Below, in pieces: positions 45,117-53,267 of a stretch of DNA of 64,000 bases; the first letter of the stretch is position 1, and each line of letters begins with the position of its first letter. The position numbers and the translations under genes were made by a program. The notes under the pieces were generated by a model, which saw only the letters and a list, made by a program, of their open reading frames with translations, was not told the origin of the DNA and searched no databases. The stretch comes from Peptoniphilus sp. Its GTDB lineage: Bacteria > Bacillota > Clostridia > Tissierellales > Peptoniphilaceae. The stretch is taken from the NCBI GenBank assembly GCA_029983555.1, contig JASBZH010000001.1, positions 1-64,000 on the forward strand, written 5' to 3'.

Positions 45117-46103
45117 TCAGTCAATTTTGTCATTAACTTCAAAAATTTTTCCATTATTTTTGTCAAAAAATGTAATATTTATTTCCTTGCTGTCAATTTT
45201 CTCACTCATGAGAACAAAATCATCTCGTTTTAATTGCCTAATGTCGTCATTCTTCGTCACATTTAGCCCCGCAACTTCTTTTGCATAAGAATTTAACATG
45301 TCAATACAAAAAGCATTCAAGTGATTTAGTACATCTAAATCTTTTTCTTCTAAAACAATTGACTCATCTTTAAGCAATTTATCTAATATGTCTATTCGAC
45401 TATTTGTAAAATCATAAGAAGAGTCTATTCCATCATATATATTTTTATAAGTGTTCAAATAACGCTTATTTAAAGCTAATAGATATAAATTTCTCTTCTT
45501 TAATGTATCAGAATTTGAATTGTCATTTAAAAGTATCGACTTCGCTAAATAATTGTCACCATTTTCAATATATTCAATTATCCCCAAATTTTGGATAATG
45601 CTAAAATTATTTCGAGAAATCTTATAATTTAAATTCTCATTTATATAAGAATTAATGACGGTTGGTAAAAAAATAATATTGTCCTCACCATCCTGAGTAT
45701 TCCTATCTGGATTAAAGAAAAACCCTTCAAGTGGAATAAAAGTATTTGCATTATCAAATCTAGAATAGTAAAAATCAAATTTATTATCTTGAAGTCTATT
45801 ATAAGTATTTGAAAGTTCATTTTTTAGATCAGATATTTCAGCTTTTTTATCTGACAAAACTCCAAACTTAGTTATCTCGCTATCGATACCTTCAATTTTT
45901 GATTTTTTAGTACTGATTTCAGTTTCTAATGATTTTTGGCTGGCTCTTGCTTTTTCTAACTTTTTATTTAGATTTGTATTTTCTGATGAAAGTTCTAAAT
46001 AACTTTTATCAATTTTTCTATTATCACCTATTGAAATAAAAATTAAAATAAATGAAATAATCATTAAACCTATTGAAATTCTGATTTTATTATTTTCTTT
46101 CAT
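45117..46103 (-). CDS. unrecognised bitopic coiled-coil membrane protein (second of pair)
   Basis: A 328-residue protein of no family I recognise. One membrane helix (about 8-26) follows a basic start, then a coiled coil (about 33-110: LSSENTNLNKKLEKARASQ onward), then a mostly helical domain with isolated hydrophobic patches. Topology is likely N-in, domain outside. It overlaps the preceding, similarly built gene by four bases. TraB lies 26 bases downstream. Function unknown; the shared architecture with its neighbour suggests they act together. Confidence 0.7.
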   Translation of the reverse strand: MKENNKIRISIGLMIISFILIFISIGDNRKIDKSYLELSSENTNLNKKLEKARASQKSLETEISTKKSKIEGIDSEITKFGVLSDKKAEISDLKNELSNTYNRLQDNKFDFYYSRFDNANTFIPLEGFFFNPDRNTQDGEDNIIFLPTVINSYINENLNYKISRNNFSIIQNLGIIEYIENGDNYLAKSILLNDNSNSDTLKKRNLYLLALNKRYLNTYKNIYDGIDSSYDFTNSRIDILDKLLKDESIVLEEKDLDVLNHLNAFCIDMLNSYAKEVAGLNVTKNDDIRQLKRDDFVLMSEKIDSKEINITFFDKNNGKIFEVNDKID

Positions 46104-46915
46104 TTCTTATCACCTTTTTCCAAAGAGACTATAAGACCTCTATTTTTATAAAAAGGCACGAGATATTCTTTAAATTTATCTTTTATTGAATTAAAATCTT
46201 TTGAATTAAGACCACCTGTTGAATATCCTAAGTTTTCAATTTCGGATAAAATTTCCGAATAAGTATTTATATCAGAATACACATCAGCCAAACTCTTATA
46301 AGAACCTTTAGTAAAATCTTTAATTTTATATCCATATATTGATAAATAATATATAAGAGAATTTAATTCTTTAGACTCTGTATTTGAATTCTTTATTTTA
46401 GAAACAAATCCATCTGACTCTTTAATTAATTCATCTACACTTAATTCTTTGTAAATATTTTTACTTCTTTCAAAGTTGTTTTCACTAGATAAATTGAAAA
46501 AAAGGTCCACTGATTTATCATAGATTTCATTTGAATATATGTTTGATTCAAAATATTTAGAATTATCTTCAATAAGCTTTGTCATATTATTTAAAAGCTC
46601 ATCATTTTCAGCTTGAAGATCTCCAAGTATCTTTTGAACTTCTTCCTTCTTATCACCATCAAATTGATAACCATAATTTTCATAGAAATCAATAGATTTT
46701 TTGTTTAATATAACTTCAGTATCTGATAATTCTTTTCTGAGATTTTTCACATTTTTATTTGCCAATTCAATTTTTGAAACTAAAACCTCATTTTCTGCAG
46801 AAAGTTTTTTTGAGTATTTTAAATTGAATTTAGTATAAATAAAAAATATAACTGAAAAAGCAACCAGAACTATTGAAAAAACAAGTAGAACTTTTCCCCA
46901 ATTTTTTTTAGCCAT
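46100..46915 (-). CDS. unrecognised bitopic coiled-coil membrane protein (first of pair)
   Basis: A 271-residue protein with a basic start MAKKNWGK, one membrane helix (about 8-27), a coiled coil (about 38-110, ENEVLVSKIELANKNVKNL onward) and a helical remainder rich in Asn, Ser, Lys and Tyr. No catalytic motif, lipobox or cell-wall anchor is visible. The architecture mirrors the next gene though the sequences are not obviously paralogous. It lies seven bases after the RseC-like gene. Not a recognisable division or secretion protein. Confidence 0.7.
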   Translation of the reverse strand: MAKKNWGKVLLVFSIVLVAFSVIFFIYTKFNLKYSKKLSAENEVLVSKIELANKNVKNLRKELSDTEVILNKKSIDFYENYGYQFDGDKKEEVQKILGDLQAENDELLNNMTKLIEDNSKYFESNIYSNEIYDKSVDLFFNLSSENNFERSKNIYKELSVDELIKESDGFVSKIKNSNTESKELNSLIYYLSIYGYKIKDFTKGSYKSLADVYSDINTYSEILSEIENLGYSTGGLNSKDFNSIKDKFKEYLVPFYKNRGLIVSLEKGDKK

Positions 46916-46922
46916 ATTTCAC

Positions 46923-47345
46923 CTACATTTTTTTTAGAATCATTAAGCTAGATACATTTTTTTGGAATTTTTTATCAATCCTATGAATAATAAAATAGGA
47001 AATTGCCATAAAACATAATCCTATAATTAAAGACAAAATATCTATATTATTCACTCCGTTTGTAGATAATATGCTATAAGAGATTGAAGTGCCTCCCAGT
47101 AAAAATAATAGAGGCAGTCCATACACTAATAGCTTATAATTAAAAACAGATTTATCATTTACATCTAATTTTACTAAGTCTCCAACTTTTGCTGAAACTG
47201 TATTTTTAAATTCTAAATATTCCAACTGTGATTCAGCACAGTGAGCATTGCAAGAATCGCAGCTTTCACCACAAGCGCTTTTTTTCATAAATTCAACAAT
47301 AATTTTATCGTCTATTACTTTTCTAACAATGCCTATACCTTCCAT
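46923..47345 (-). CDS. SoxR-reducing system RseC family protein
   Basis: A 140-residue protein with an N-terminal beta domain containing a four-cysteine cluster motif (SACGESCDSCNAHCAES, residues about 24-40) and two membrane helices (near 75-95 and 100-118). This is the RseC/MucC layout. In proteobacteria RseC works with the Rsx/Rnf complex; in clostridia homologues occur near Rnf or flavin genes. No rnf gene is in the window. It follows aspS by about ten bases. Confidence 0.85.
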   Translation of the reverse strand: MEGIGIVRKVIDDKIIVEFMKKSACGESCDSCNAHCAESQLEYLEFKNTVSAKVGDLVKLDVNDKSVFNYKLLVYGLPLLFLLGGTSISYSILSTNGVNNIDILSLIIGLCFMAISYFIIHRIDKKFQKNVSSLMILKKM

Positions 47346-47354
47346 TAAATCACC

Positions 47355-49133
47355 TTATTTCTCTTCAATTACTGATACGTGTACCTCTTCTAATTGTTCT
47401 TTTGATAACTCACTAGGAGCACCAGTTAATAGACAAGTAGCCTGTTGTGTCTTAGGAAATGCTATTACATCTCTAATACTATCAGCATTTGTAAATAACA
47501 TTACTAATCTATCAAGTCCAAAAGCAAGTCCTCCATGTGGTGGAGCACCATATTTAAAGGCATCTAATAAGAATCCAAATTTTTCTTTTGCCTCTTGTTC
47601 ATCTAGTCCAAGTGCGTCAAACATTTTTTCTTGTATTTCAGGATCATTAATTCTTATACTTCCACCACCTATTTCATCGCCATTTATTACGATGTCATAA
47701 GCTTTTGCCCTTGCATTTTCTTTATCATTTGAAAGCTTATCTATATCTTCATCAAGTGGACTTGTAAAAGGATGGTGCATAGCAACATATCTATTTTCTT
47801 CTTCGTCAAATTCAAATAATGGGAATTTTGTAATCCATACTAGTTTAAAGTCATCTTTATCAATTAAATCAAGATCTCTTGCAATTTTATTTCTCAAATT
47901 TCCAAGGCCGCTGTAGACTACAGAGTTTTTATCCGCAAGAATCAAAATTAAATCGCCCTTTTTAGCATCAAATGCTTCTAAAATTTGATTCATTTTATCT
48001 TCAGAAATAAATTTAGCAATTGGAGAATCTACTTCATCTTCATATTTTATCCAACTAAGTCCCATTGCTTTATAATCTTTTACAAATGATTCTAATTTTT
48101 TGACTTGTTTTTTTGAATAAGCATTAGCTCCGCCATCTACTTTAATACCGCGAACACTCCTACCTTCAGAAACATTATTTTCAAAAACTTTAAATCCACA
48201 ATCTTTTACAATTTCAGAAATATCAACTAGTTCCATTCCAAATCTTAAATCTGGCTTATCTACACCAAATCTATCCATTGCTTCTTTATATTCCATTCTT
48301 GGAATAGGAAGATCTATGTCTTTACCTAATAATTCTTTAAATAATTTTTGTAAGAATTTTTCATTTATTCCCATTACATCTTCTTCAGTAACAAAAGACA
48401 TCTCTAAGTCAATTTGTGTAAATTCTGGCTGTCTATTTGCCCTTAAATCTTCATCTCTAAAGCATTTAGTTATTTGAATATATCTATCTAATCCTGCAAC
48501 CATAAGAAGTTGTTTCATAAGCTGAGGAGATTGTGGAAGTGCATAAAATTTACCAGCATTTACCCTACTTGGAACTAAATAGTCTCTAGCTCCTTCAGGA
48601 GTAGGTTTTGTAAGCATTGGAGTTTCCACTTCAATAAATCCATTTTCATAAAAGAAATCGCGAGTAATTTTATAAATTTCTGAACGAATTTTAAGATTTT
48701 TTTGCATACTTGGCTTTCTCAAATCAAGAGCTCTATACTTTAATCTCATATTTTCAGAAACATTGTCGTTATCTTTAATGTATATTGGTGGAACTTCAGA
48801 TTCACTTAAAATTTTAAGTTCTTCTCCAAGAACTTCAACTCTTCCAGTATCAATATTTTCATTGATAGAAGATCTCTGTCTAACTTTTCCTCTAATTGCT
48901 ATTACAAATTCTCCTCTAACATGGCCTGCTTTTTCTAATAATTCTTCTCCAAAAGAATCATCAAAAACAATTTGTGCAATTCCTGTTCTATCTCTTAAAT
49001 CTATAAAAACTATTGAGCCAAGAGATCTTTGTTTCGCAACCCAGCCCATTAATGTAACTTCTTGGCCTATGATTTCCTCAGAAATTTCATTACAATACAT
49101 TGATCTCTTTAGGTTTCCCATACTCTCTGCCAT
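47355..49133 (-). CDS. aspS: aspartyl-tRNA synthetase
   Basis: A 592-residue bacterial-type AspRS: N-terminal anticodon-binding OB domain (GQEVTLMGWVAKQRSLGSIVFIDLRD is its core), class II catalytic domain with motif 2 as TKCFRDEDLRANRQPEFTQ and motif 3 as GLAFGLDRLVML, and the bacterial GAD insertion between. The ATG at 49133 has GGAGG six bases upstream; the frame extends to 49196, but that stretch is a leader hairpin. Whether it also charges tRNA-Asn cannot be told from sequence alone. Confidence 0.95.
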   Translation of the reverse strand: MAESMGNLKRSMYCNEISEEIIGQEVTLMGWVAKQRSLGSIVFIDLRDRTGIAQIVFDDSFGEELLEKAGHVRGEFVIAIRGKVRQRSSINENIDTGRVEVLGEELKILSESEVPPIYIKDNDNVSENMRLKYRALDLRKPSMQKNLKIRSEIYKITRDFFYENGFIEVETPMLTKPTPEGARDYLVPSRVNAGKFYALPQSPQLMKQLLMVAGLDRYIQITKCFRDEDLRANRQPEFTQIDLEMSFVTEEDVMGINEKFLQKLFKELLGKDIDLPIPRMEYKEAMDRFGVDKPDLRFGMELVDISEIVKDCGFKVFENNVSEGRSVRGIKVDGGANAYSKKQVKKLESFVKDYKAMGLSWIKYEDEVDSPIAKFISEDKMNQILEAFDAKKGDLILILADKNSVVYSGLGNLRNKIARDLDLIDKDDFKLVWITKFPLFEFDEEENRYVAMHHPFTSPLDEDIDKLSNDKENARAKAYDIVINGDEIGGGSIRINDPEIQEKMFDALGLDEQEAKEKFGFLLDAFKYGAPPHGGLAFGLDRLVMLFTNADSIRDVIAFPKTQQATCLLTGAPSELSKEQLEEVHVSVIEEK

Positions 49134-49152
49134 AATTTCCTCCTCAAAATTT

Positions 49153-49181
49153 AAGCTCCAATCCCGTTGGATTTGGAGCTT
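49153..49181 (-). promoter_or_regulatory. stable hairpin in the aspS leader
   Basis: Reading the minus strand, AAGCTCCAAATCC, loop AACG, GGATTGGAGCTT: a 12-bp stem with a single bulged A, ending about 10 bases before the GGAGG of aspS. The T stretch after it is short, so it may be an attenuator, a processed-transcript end or a leader structure. Confidence 0.6.
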
Positions 49182-49253
49182 TCTTACGAACACCATAAAT
49201 GATATATAATACTATAAATTATAGTTTAAACTCCTCTAAATAAGGATTTCGTT

Positions 49254-49281
49254 ATTATAAATATATAACATTATAAATCAA
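49254..49281 (-). promoter_or_regulatory. sigma-A-type promoter for aspS
   Basis: TTGATT (49276-49281), a 16-base spacer and perfect TATAAT (49254-49259) on the minus strand, placing the start about 114 bases before the ATG. The leader contains the hairpin at 49153-49181 but no T-box sequence. Confidence 0.6.
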
Positions 49282-49301
49282 TTACGTTTAAATATCAATC
49301 T

Positions 49302-50843
49302 TTAACAAATTCTCTGATCGATTCTTTTACTAAATATTTCCACATCTGTGACCAAATTATCACTTAGAAGTCTGCTTTTTACAAATTTAGCAGCCTTGTC
49401 CATTCCCTGACAACCAGCAAGTAAAAGTATGTCGTCATCACTTAGATAATTAATAGAATCATTTACTGCTTCATCTAAATTTTCAAAAATTTTACATTCT
49501 ATATTATTTTCTGCCATAATATTTTTAAAAATATTTAACTCATTATCAGAAACTTCATCTTTCCAAGTTACGACGTCTTTAGAAAGAGTCGCTGTAAGTC
49601 TTTTTGGCTTTAATTTTTTTATCCAATAGACCATCTTTTCAGCTATTTCTCTATTTACTTCTACTCCGCGTCCACCTCTTATTGCATATAAAATATTTAA
49701 ATTACTATAATCCATCTCTTTTAAAGTCTTCATTGTAGCATCAATATTATTTTCATTTGCAAAGTGATCGTCTAAAATTTTAAATTTTTCATCATAGATA
49801 AGCTCAAATCTTCTTTCAACACCTGCAAAATTTTTAAGTGCTCGTTTTATTGTATCTGTTGAAATATTTAGACAAAGTCCAATTATTATAGCGACAATGG
49901 AATTCATTACAGAAGAATATCCAACTGAGCCAAGTTCAATTTTAAAACTTTGTTTCTTTATCTCAGTATTATTTATTTTAATATCTCTATTAACGTGGAA
50001 TGTAAATTCACCCTTACCAGTCGATAAATCTAAATCAGTTAAACCAAAATCATTGTCCATATTTTTAAGAGAGTAGCTTAAAACTTGCGCCTTAGTCTTA
50101 CTTGCAAGATCTTTTATCATATCTGAGTCAAAATTTAAAATAGCCACCGCATCTTCTTTTGCATGTCTAATAAGTCTTGACTTATATCTAAAATAATTTT
50201 CAAAAGATCCGTGCTGATCAATGTGCTCTCGTCCAAGGTTATTAAAAGTTACAAAGTCAAAATCGATATCTCTATTTCTATAAAGCTCTTGTGCGGAAGA
50301 TGAAACCTCCATTACAACATCAGTTATTCCCTTTTTTGACATATCATCTAAATACCTTTGCAAAACAACTGATTCTGGAGTTGTCAAAATTGAAGGAATC
50401 ATGACATCTCTATATCTTGTGAAAACTGTTCCTATCATCCCTGTATTTCTTTTATCTTCCTTAAGTACACTCTCAACCATAAAGGCAGTTGTCGTCTTGC
50501 CATTAGTTGCAGTAATTCCTATCATATTCATTTTTTTTGAAGGTTCATTGTAGAAATTATTCGAAATATCCGCAAGTGCAATTCTAGAATTTTTAACTCT
50601 TATTTGATTTATATTAACATCTTGATAATCTTCAACTACACAAAGACTTGCTCCAAGTTCCTTTGCTTTTTTTACAAATTTGTGTCCGTCAGTAACATAG
50701 CCCTTAATTGCAACAAATATGCTTTCTTCACACACATCATCTGTGTGATGAGTGACAAGCTTATAGTCTTTATCTAAAAATAAATCTAAATCAAAGTTTG
50801 AATCTAAGACTTCAACATCTTTAAGTAAATTTTTTAGCCTCAC
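49302..50843 (-). CDS. divergent MurE-like Mur ligase
   Basis: A 513-residue ATP-dependent Mur ligase most like MurE in layout. The ATP loop GITATNGKTTTAFMVES is intact near 108-124, and VMEVSSSAQELYR and FNNLGREHIDQHGSFENYFRYK align with MurE motifs. But the usual YAHTPD is replaced by DDHFANENNID, no DNPR diamine-recognition motif is seen, and the end GKGHE becomes GCQGMD. So it may be a lineage-specific MurE (Lys or Orn adding) or a paralogue with another substrate. It is the last gene of the recJ-rel run, three bases after hemZ. Confidence 0.65.
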   Translation of the reverse strand: MRLKNLLKDVEVLDSNFDLDLFLDKDYKLVTHHTDDVCEESIFVAIKGYVTDGHKFVKKAKELGASLCVVEDYQDVNINQIRVKNSRIALADISNNFYNEPSKKMNMIGITATNGKTTTAFMVESVLKEDKRNTGMIGTVFTRYRDVMIPSILTTPESVVLQRYLDDMSKKGITDVVMEVSSSAQELYRNRDIDFDFVTFNNLGREHIDQHGSFENYFRYKSRLIRHAKEDAVAILNFDSDMIKDLASKTKAQVLSYSLKNMDNDFGLTDLDLSTGKGEFTFHVNRDIKINNTEIKKQSFKIELGSVGYSSVMNSIVAIIIGLCLNISTDTIKRALKNFAGVERRFELIYDEKFKILDDHFANENNIDATMKTLKEMDYSNLNILYAIRGGRGVEVNREIAEKMVYWIKKLKPKRLTATLSKDVVTWKDEVSDNELNIFKNIMAENNIECKIFENLDEAVNDSINYLSDDDILLLAGCQGMDKAAKFVKSRLLSDNLVTDVEIFSKRIDQRIC

Positions 50844-50845
50844 TT

Positions 50846-52183
50846 TTATCTCCTCTTATCAATATATTCTTTTAAATTTTTTGTATTTATATCTCTTTTA
50901 AATCGGCCAAATTCATCAAGTTTTTTTGAGCTAGCTCCTGCTCCAAAACCTATAATATTTTCAATTTCCTCCATCATCACGATATTATAAATTGAGGAAT
51001 AACCTTTCTTTGCATATCCAATATTTTCAGAATTCATGACAGTTTTTTTCTGTCTGTACATATAATATGGTTCATAAAGAGATCCTTGCATTAGCTCTTT
51101 TGTCTTTTTAAGTAGATTTCTATAGTCATTTTTATTCTCATAACCACATTCAAATAGTTTTGACCCATTCTTAAGTGCAAGAGTGTGAAGAGTAATATTT
51201 TTTGGACCTATTTCTATTGCCTTTTTTATTGAGCTAATTATACTTTCATTATTTTCATAAGGAAGGCCCAAAATGAAATCCATATTTATAGTTTTAAATC
51301 CCATATCTTTAGCAACATTAAACCAATTTTCTAATTCTAAATTAGAATTTCTATTTAGCCTTTTTATTACTTCTTCGTTGAAGCTTTGGGGATTTAATGA
51401 AATTCTATTTACACCATATTTCTTTAGCATCTTTAAAAGCTCAACAGACAACGTATCAATTCGACCACACTCTACGGTAAATTCTTTTGGTTTGCCAAAT
51501 TTTTCCAAGATTAGTTTTATTATTTTTTCAAGTTCTGATACCTCAAGAGATGATGGGGTTCCACCACCTATATATATTGAGTGAGGATGAGCTTTGTAAT
51601 CATTTTTAAAGCTTTTAATTTCTGATATTAAATCCTTTACATAATCACTTGCTATATTTTTATTGTAAATAGCAGTATCAAAAGAACAATACGCACATCT
51701 ACTTGGACAAAATGGTATATTTACATAGATATTGTAATTGTGTTTTGAAAAAATTTCTCCACTATTACTTTGATTGTCATAAATTTTATATAAAAACTTT
51801 GAATCAGAAATTGGAATTCTATACTCATCTTTTAAAATCTTAAAAGATTCTTCTGGCGGATATTTAGAAAAAATCTTTGATGCAAGCTTTGTAGGCCTTA
51901 CACCTGAAAGTATTCCATAACTTGTATCAAAGTCTTTTTCATTCTCCACAAAATAGTCAAAAAGTCTCCTCTTAATTTCATAGTGAACTTTTCGACTGTC
52001 ACTGTAATTAAAATTTATCTCTTTTGAATTGTCATCTTTTATAAATTTCACATCATAAATATCATTAGAGTTTTCAACTTTTAAAAAAATTTCTCCGTGA
52101 TAAATATATTTTGGAAATTTAGTTCTCAAAAATTCAAATAGAGACTTTTGTAAAAATTCTTTTTTTGCCTCTACTCTAATCAT
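50846..52183 (-). CDS. hemZ: HemZ-like coproporphyrinogen dehydrogenase (radical SAM)
   Basis: A 445-residue radical-SAM protein of the HemN/HemZ group. The cluster motif is PFCPSRCAYCSFDTA near 153-167 (CX3CX2C), with YIGGGTPSSLE downstream and RISLNPQSFNEEVIKRLNR near 275. The N-terminal extension (about 1-145) ending in LSGVRPTKLASK is characteristic of HemZ as against HemW. No other haem genes are nearby, so true coproporphyrinogen oxidation is uncertain; HemW-like or other function is possible. It overlaps the MBL gene by four bases. Confidence 0.83.
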   Translation of the reverse strand: MIRVEAKKEFLQKSLFEFLRTKFPKYIYHGEIFLKVENSNDIYDVKFIKDDNSKEINFNYSDSRKVHYEIKRRLFDYFVENEKDFDTSYGILSGVRPTKLASKIFSKYPPEESFKILKDEYRIPISDSKFLYKIYDNQSNSGEIFSKHNYNIYVNIPFCPSRCAYCSFDTAIYNKNIASDYVKDLISEIKSFKNDYKAHPHSIYIGGGTPSSLEVSELEKIIKLILEKFGKPKEFTVECGRIDTLSVELLKMLKKYGVNRISLNPQSFNEEVIKRLNRNSNLELENWFNVAKDMGFKTINMDFILGLPYENNESIISSIKKAIEIGPKNITLHTLALKNGSKLFECGYENKNDYRNLLKKTKELMQGSLYEPYYMYRQKKTVMNSENIGYAKKGYSSIYNIVMMEEIENIIGFGAGASSKKLDEFGRFKRDINTKNLKEYIDKRR

Positions 52184-52806
52184 AAATTTCTCATAAAAGG
52201 ATTATTTAACTTTTCATTGCCAATCTGAGTTTCTGGTCCATGACCACAAAGTACATATATTTTATCGTCTAAAGATTTTAATTTTTTTAAAGAATCTTGC
52301 ATTTTTTCATGATCTGATTCAGGAAAATCGGTTCTTCCAATAGATCCATTAAACAAAGTATCACCAGAAAAAAGCACATTATTATACAAATAGCAAACTG
52401 AACCCACAGTGTGTCCTGGAGTCTCAATTACTTTTATCATATATTTTCCAAAAGGTATTTCATCTCCGTCTTTTACTGTATGTTCAACTGTTGCTGGAGT
52501 AGTTTCAAGTCCAAAAGAAGATGAACGCATCTTTTTAGGTGACTCCAAGAAATCTTTATCAATTTCAGACATATAAACATCTACACTGTATTTTTCTTTT
52601 AGTCTTGCAACAGCACCGACGTGATCTACATGCCCATGTGTTATTAATATAAATTTAAGATTTAGTTTATTTTTTTCTATTGTTTCAATGATCAAGTCGC
52701 TAGATCCGCCTGGGTCAACTATAAATGCATTTTTATCTTCGTCATAAAGTATATAACAATTTTCTTGCAGCATTCCAACAACTAATTTAATAATTTTCTC
52801 TTGCAT
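52180..52806 (-). CDS. MBL-fold metallohydrolase, glyoxalase II-like
   Basis: A 208-residue metallo-beta-lactamase fold enzyme. The dinuclear metal motif THGHVDHVGA is near residues 56-65, the later His in ETPGHTVGSVCYL, the bridging Asp in FSGDTLFNGSIGRTDFP, and the last His in LCGHGPETQIGNE. This pattern fits small glyoxalase II-like (YcbL/hydroxyacylglutathione hydrolase-like) enzymes. Substrate not known. Its place between dtd and hemZ downstream of rel is a conserved clostridial order. Confidence 0.88.
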   Translation of the reverse strand: MQEKIIKLVVGMLQENCYILYDEDKNAFIVDPGGSSDLIIETIEKNKLNLKFILITHGHVDHVGAVARLKEKYSVDVYMSEIDKDFLESPKKMRSSSFGLETTPATVEHTVKDGDEIPFGKYMIKVIETPGHTVGSVCYLYNNVLFSGDTLFNGSIGRTDFPESDHEKMQDSLKKLKSLDDKIYVLCGHGPETQIGNEKLNNPFMRNL

Positions 52807-52813
52807 AATTCAC

Positions 52814-53263
52814 CTAAAATTCCTTATTTGAATCTAATAAAATTGTAACTGGCCCATCATTTAAAATTTCAACATCCATATCTGCACCGTATTCACCATG
52901 ACATACATTTATACCAAGCCTTTTAGCCTTTTCTAAAAATTTCTCGTATAAAACTTTTCCATCGTCAAATTTAGCTGAACGAATATAACTTGGTCTATTT
53001 CCCTTTCTAGCGTCACCATACAAAGTGAATTGACTAACTACTAGTAAATCCAAATTTAAATCTAAAAGTGATTTATTCATAACACCATCTTCATCGTCAA
53101 ACACTCTAAGTTTTGTGACTTTTTTTAAAATATATTCTAAATCTTTTTCGTCATCGCTTTCTTCAACTCCCAAAAGAATCATAAGTCCCTTAGAAATTTC
53201 TCCAATAATCTCGTCATCAACAGTTACTTTTGAATGTTTTACTCTTTGCACAACTGCTCTCAT
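52814..53263 (-). CDS. dtd: D-aminoacyl-tRNA deacylase
   Basis: A 149-residue DTD that frees tRNAs mischarged with D-amino acids or glycine. The start MRAVVQRVKHSKVTVD is invariant, the active site motif SQFTLYGDARKGNRPS is near 77-92, and the cross-subunit NDGPVTILLDS is near the C-terminus. It lies four bases after the rel gene, the standard rel-dtd arrangement. Confidence 0.96.
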   Translation of the reverse strand: MRAVVQRVKHSKVTVDDEIIGEISKGLMILLGVEESDDEKDLEYILKKVTKLRVFDDEDGVMNKSLLDLNLDLLVVSQFTLYGDARKGNRPSYIRSAKFDDGKVLYEKFLEKAKRLGINVCHGEYGADMDVEILNDGPVTILLDSNKEF

Positions 53264-53267
53264 AAAA

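Noticed and set aside
49134..49196. Longer AspRS N-terminus
   Set aside because: The added codons cover the leader hairpin and the GGAGG site; homologues begin near the ATG at 49133.
47248..49209. Two long plus-strand open frames (about 150 codons each) opposite aspS
   Set aside because: Ser/Phe-rich shadow translations of aspS with no start signal or family resemblance.
49134..49250. T-box riboswitch upstream of aspS
   Set aside because: The leader is too short and lacks the conserved T-box bulge sequence and specifier stem.
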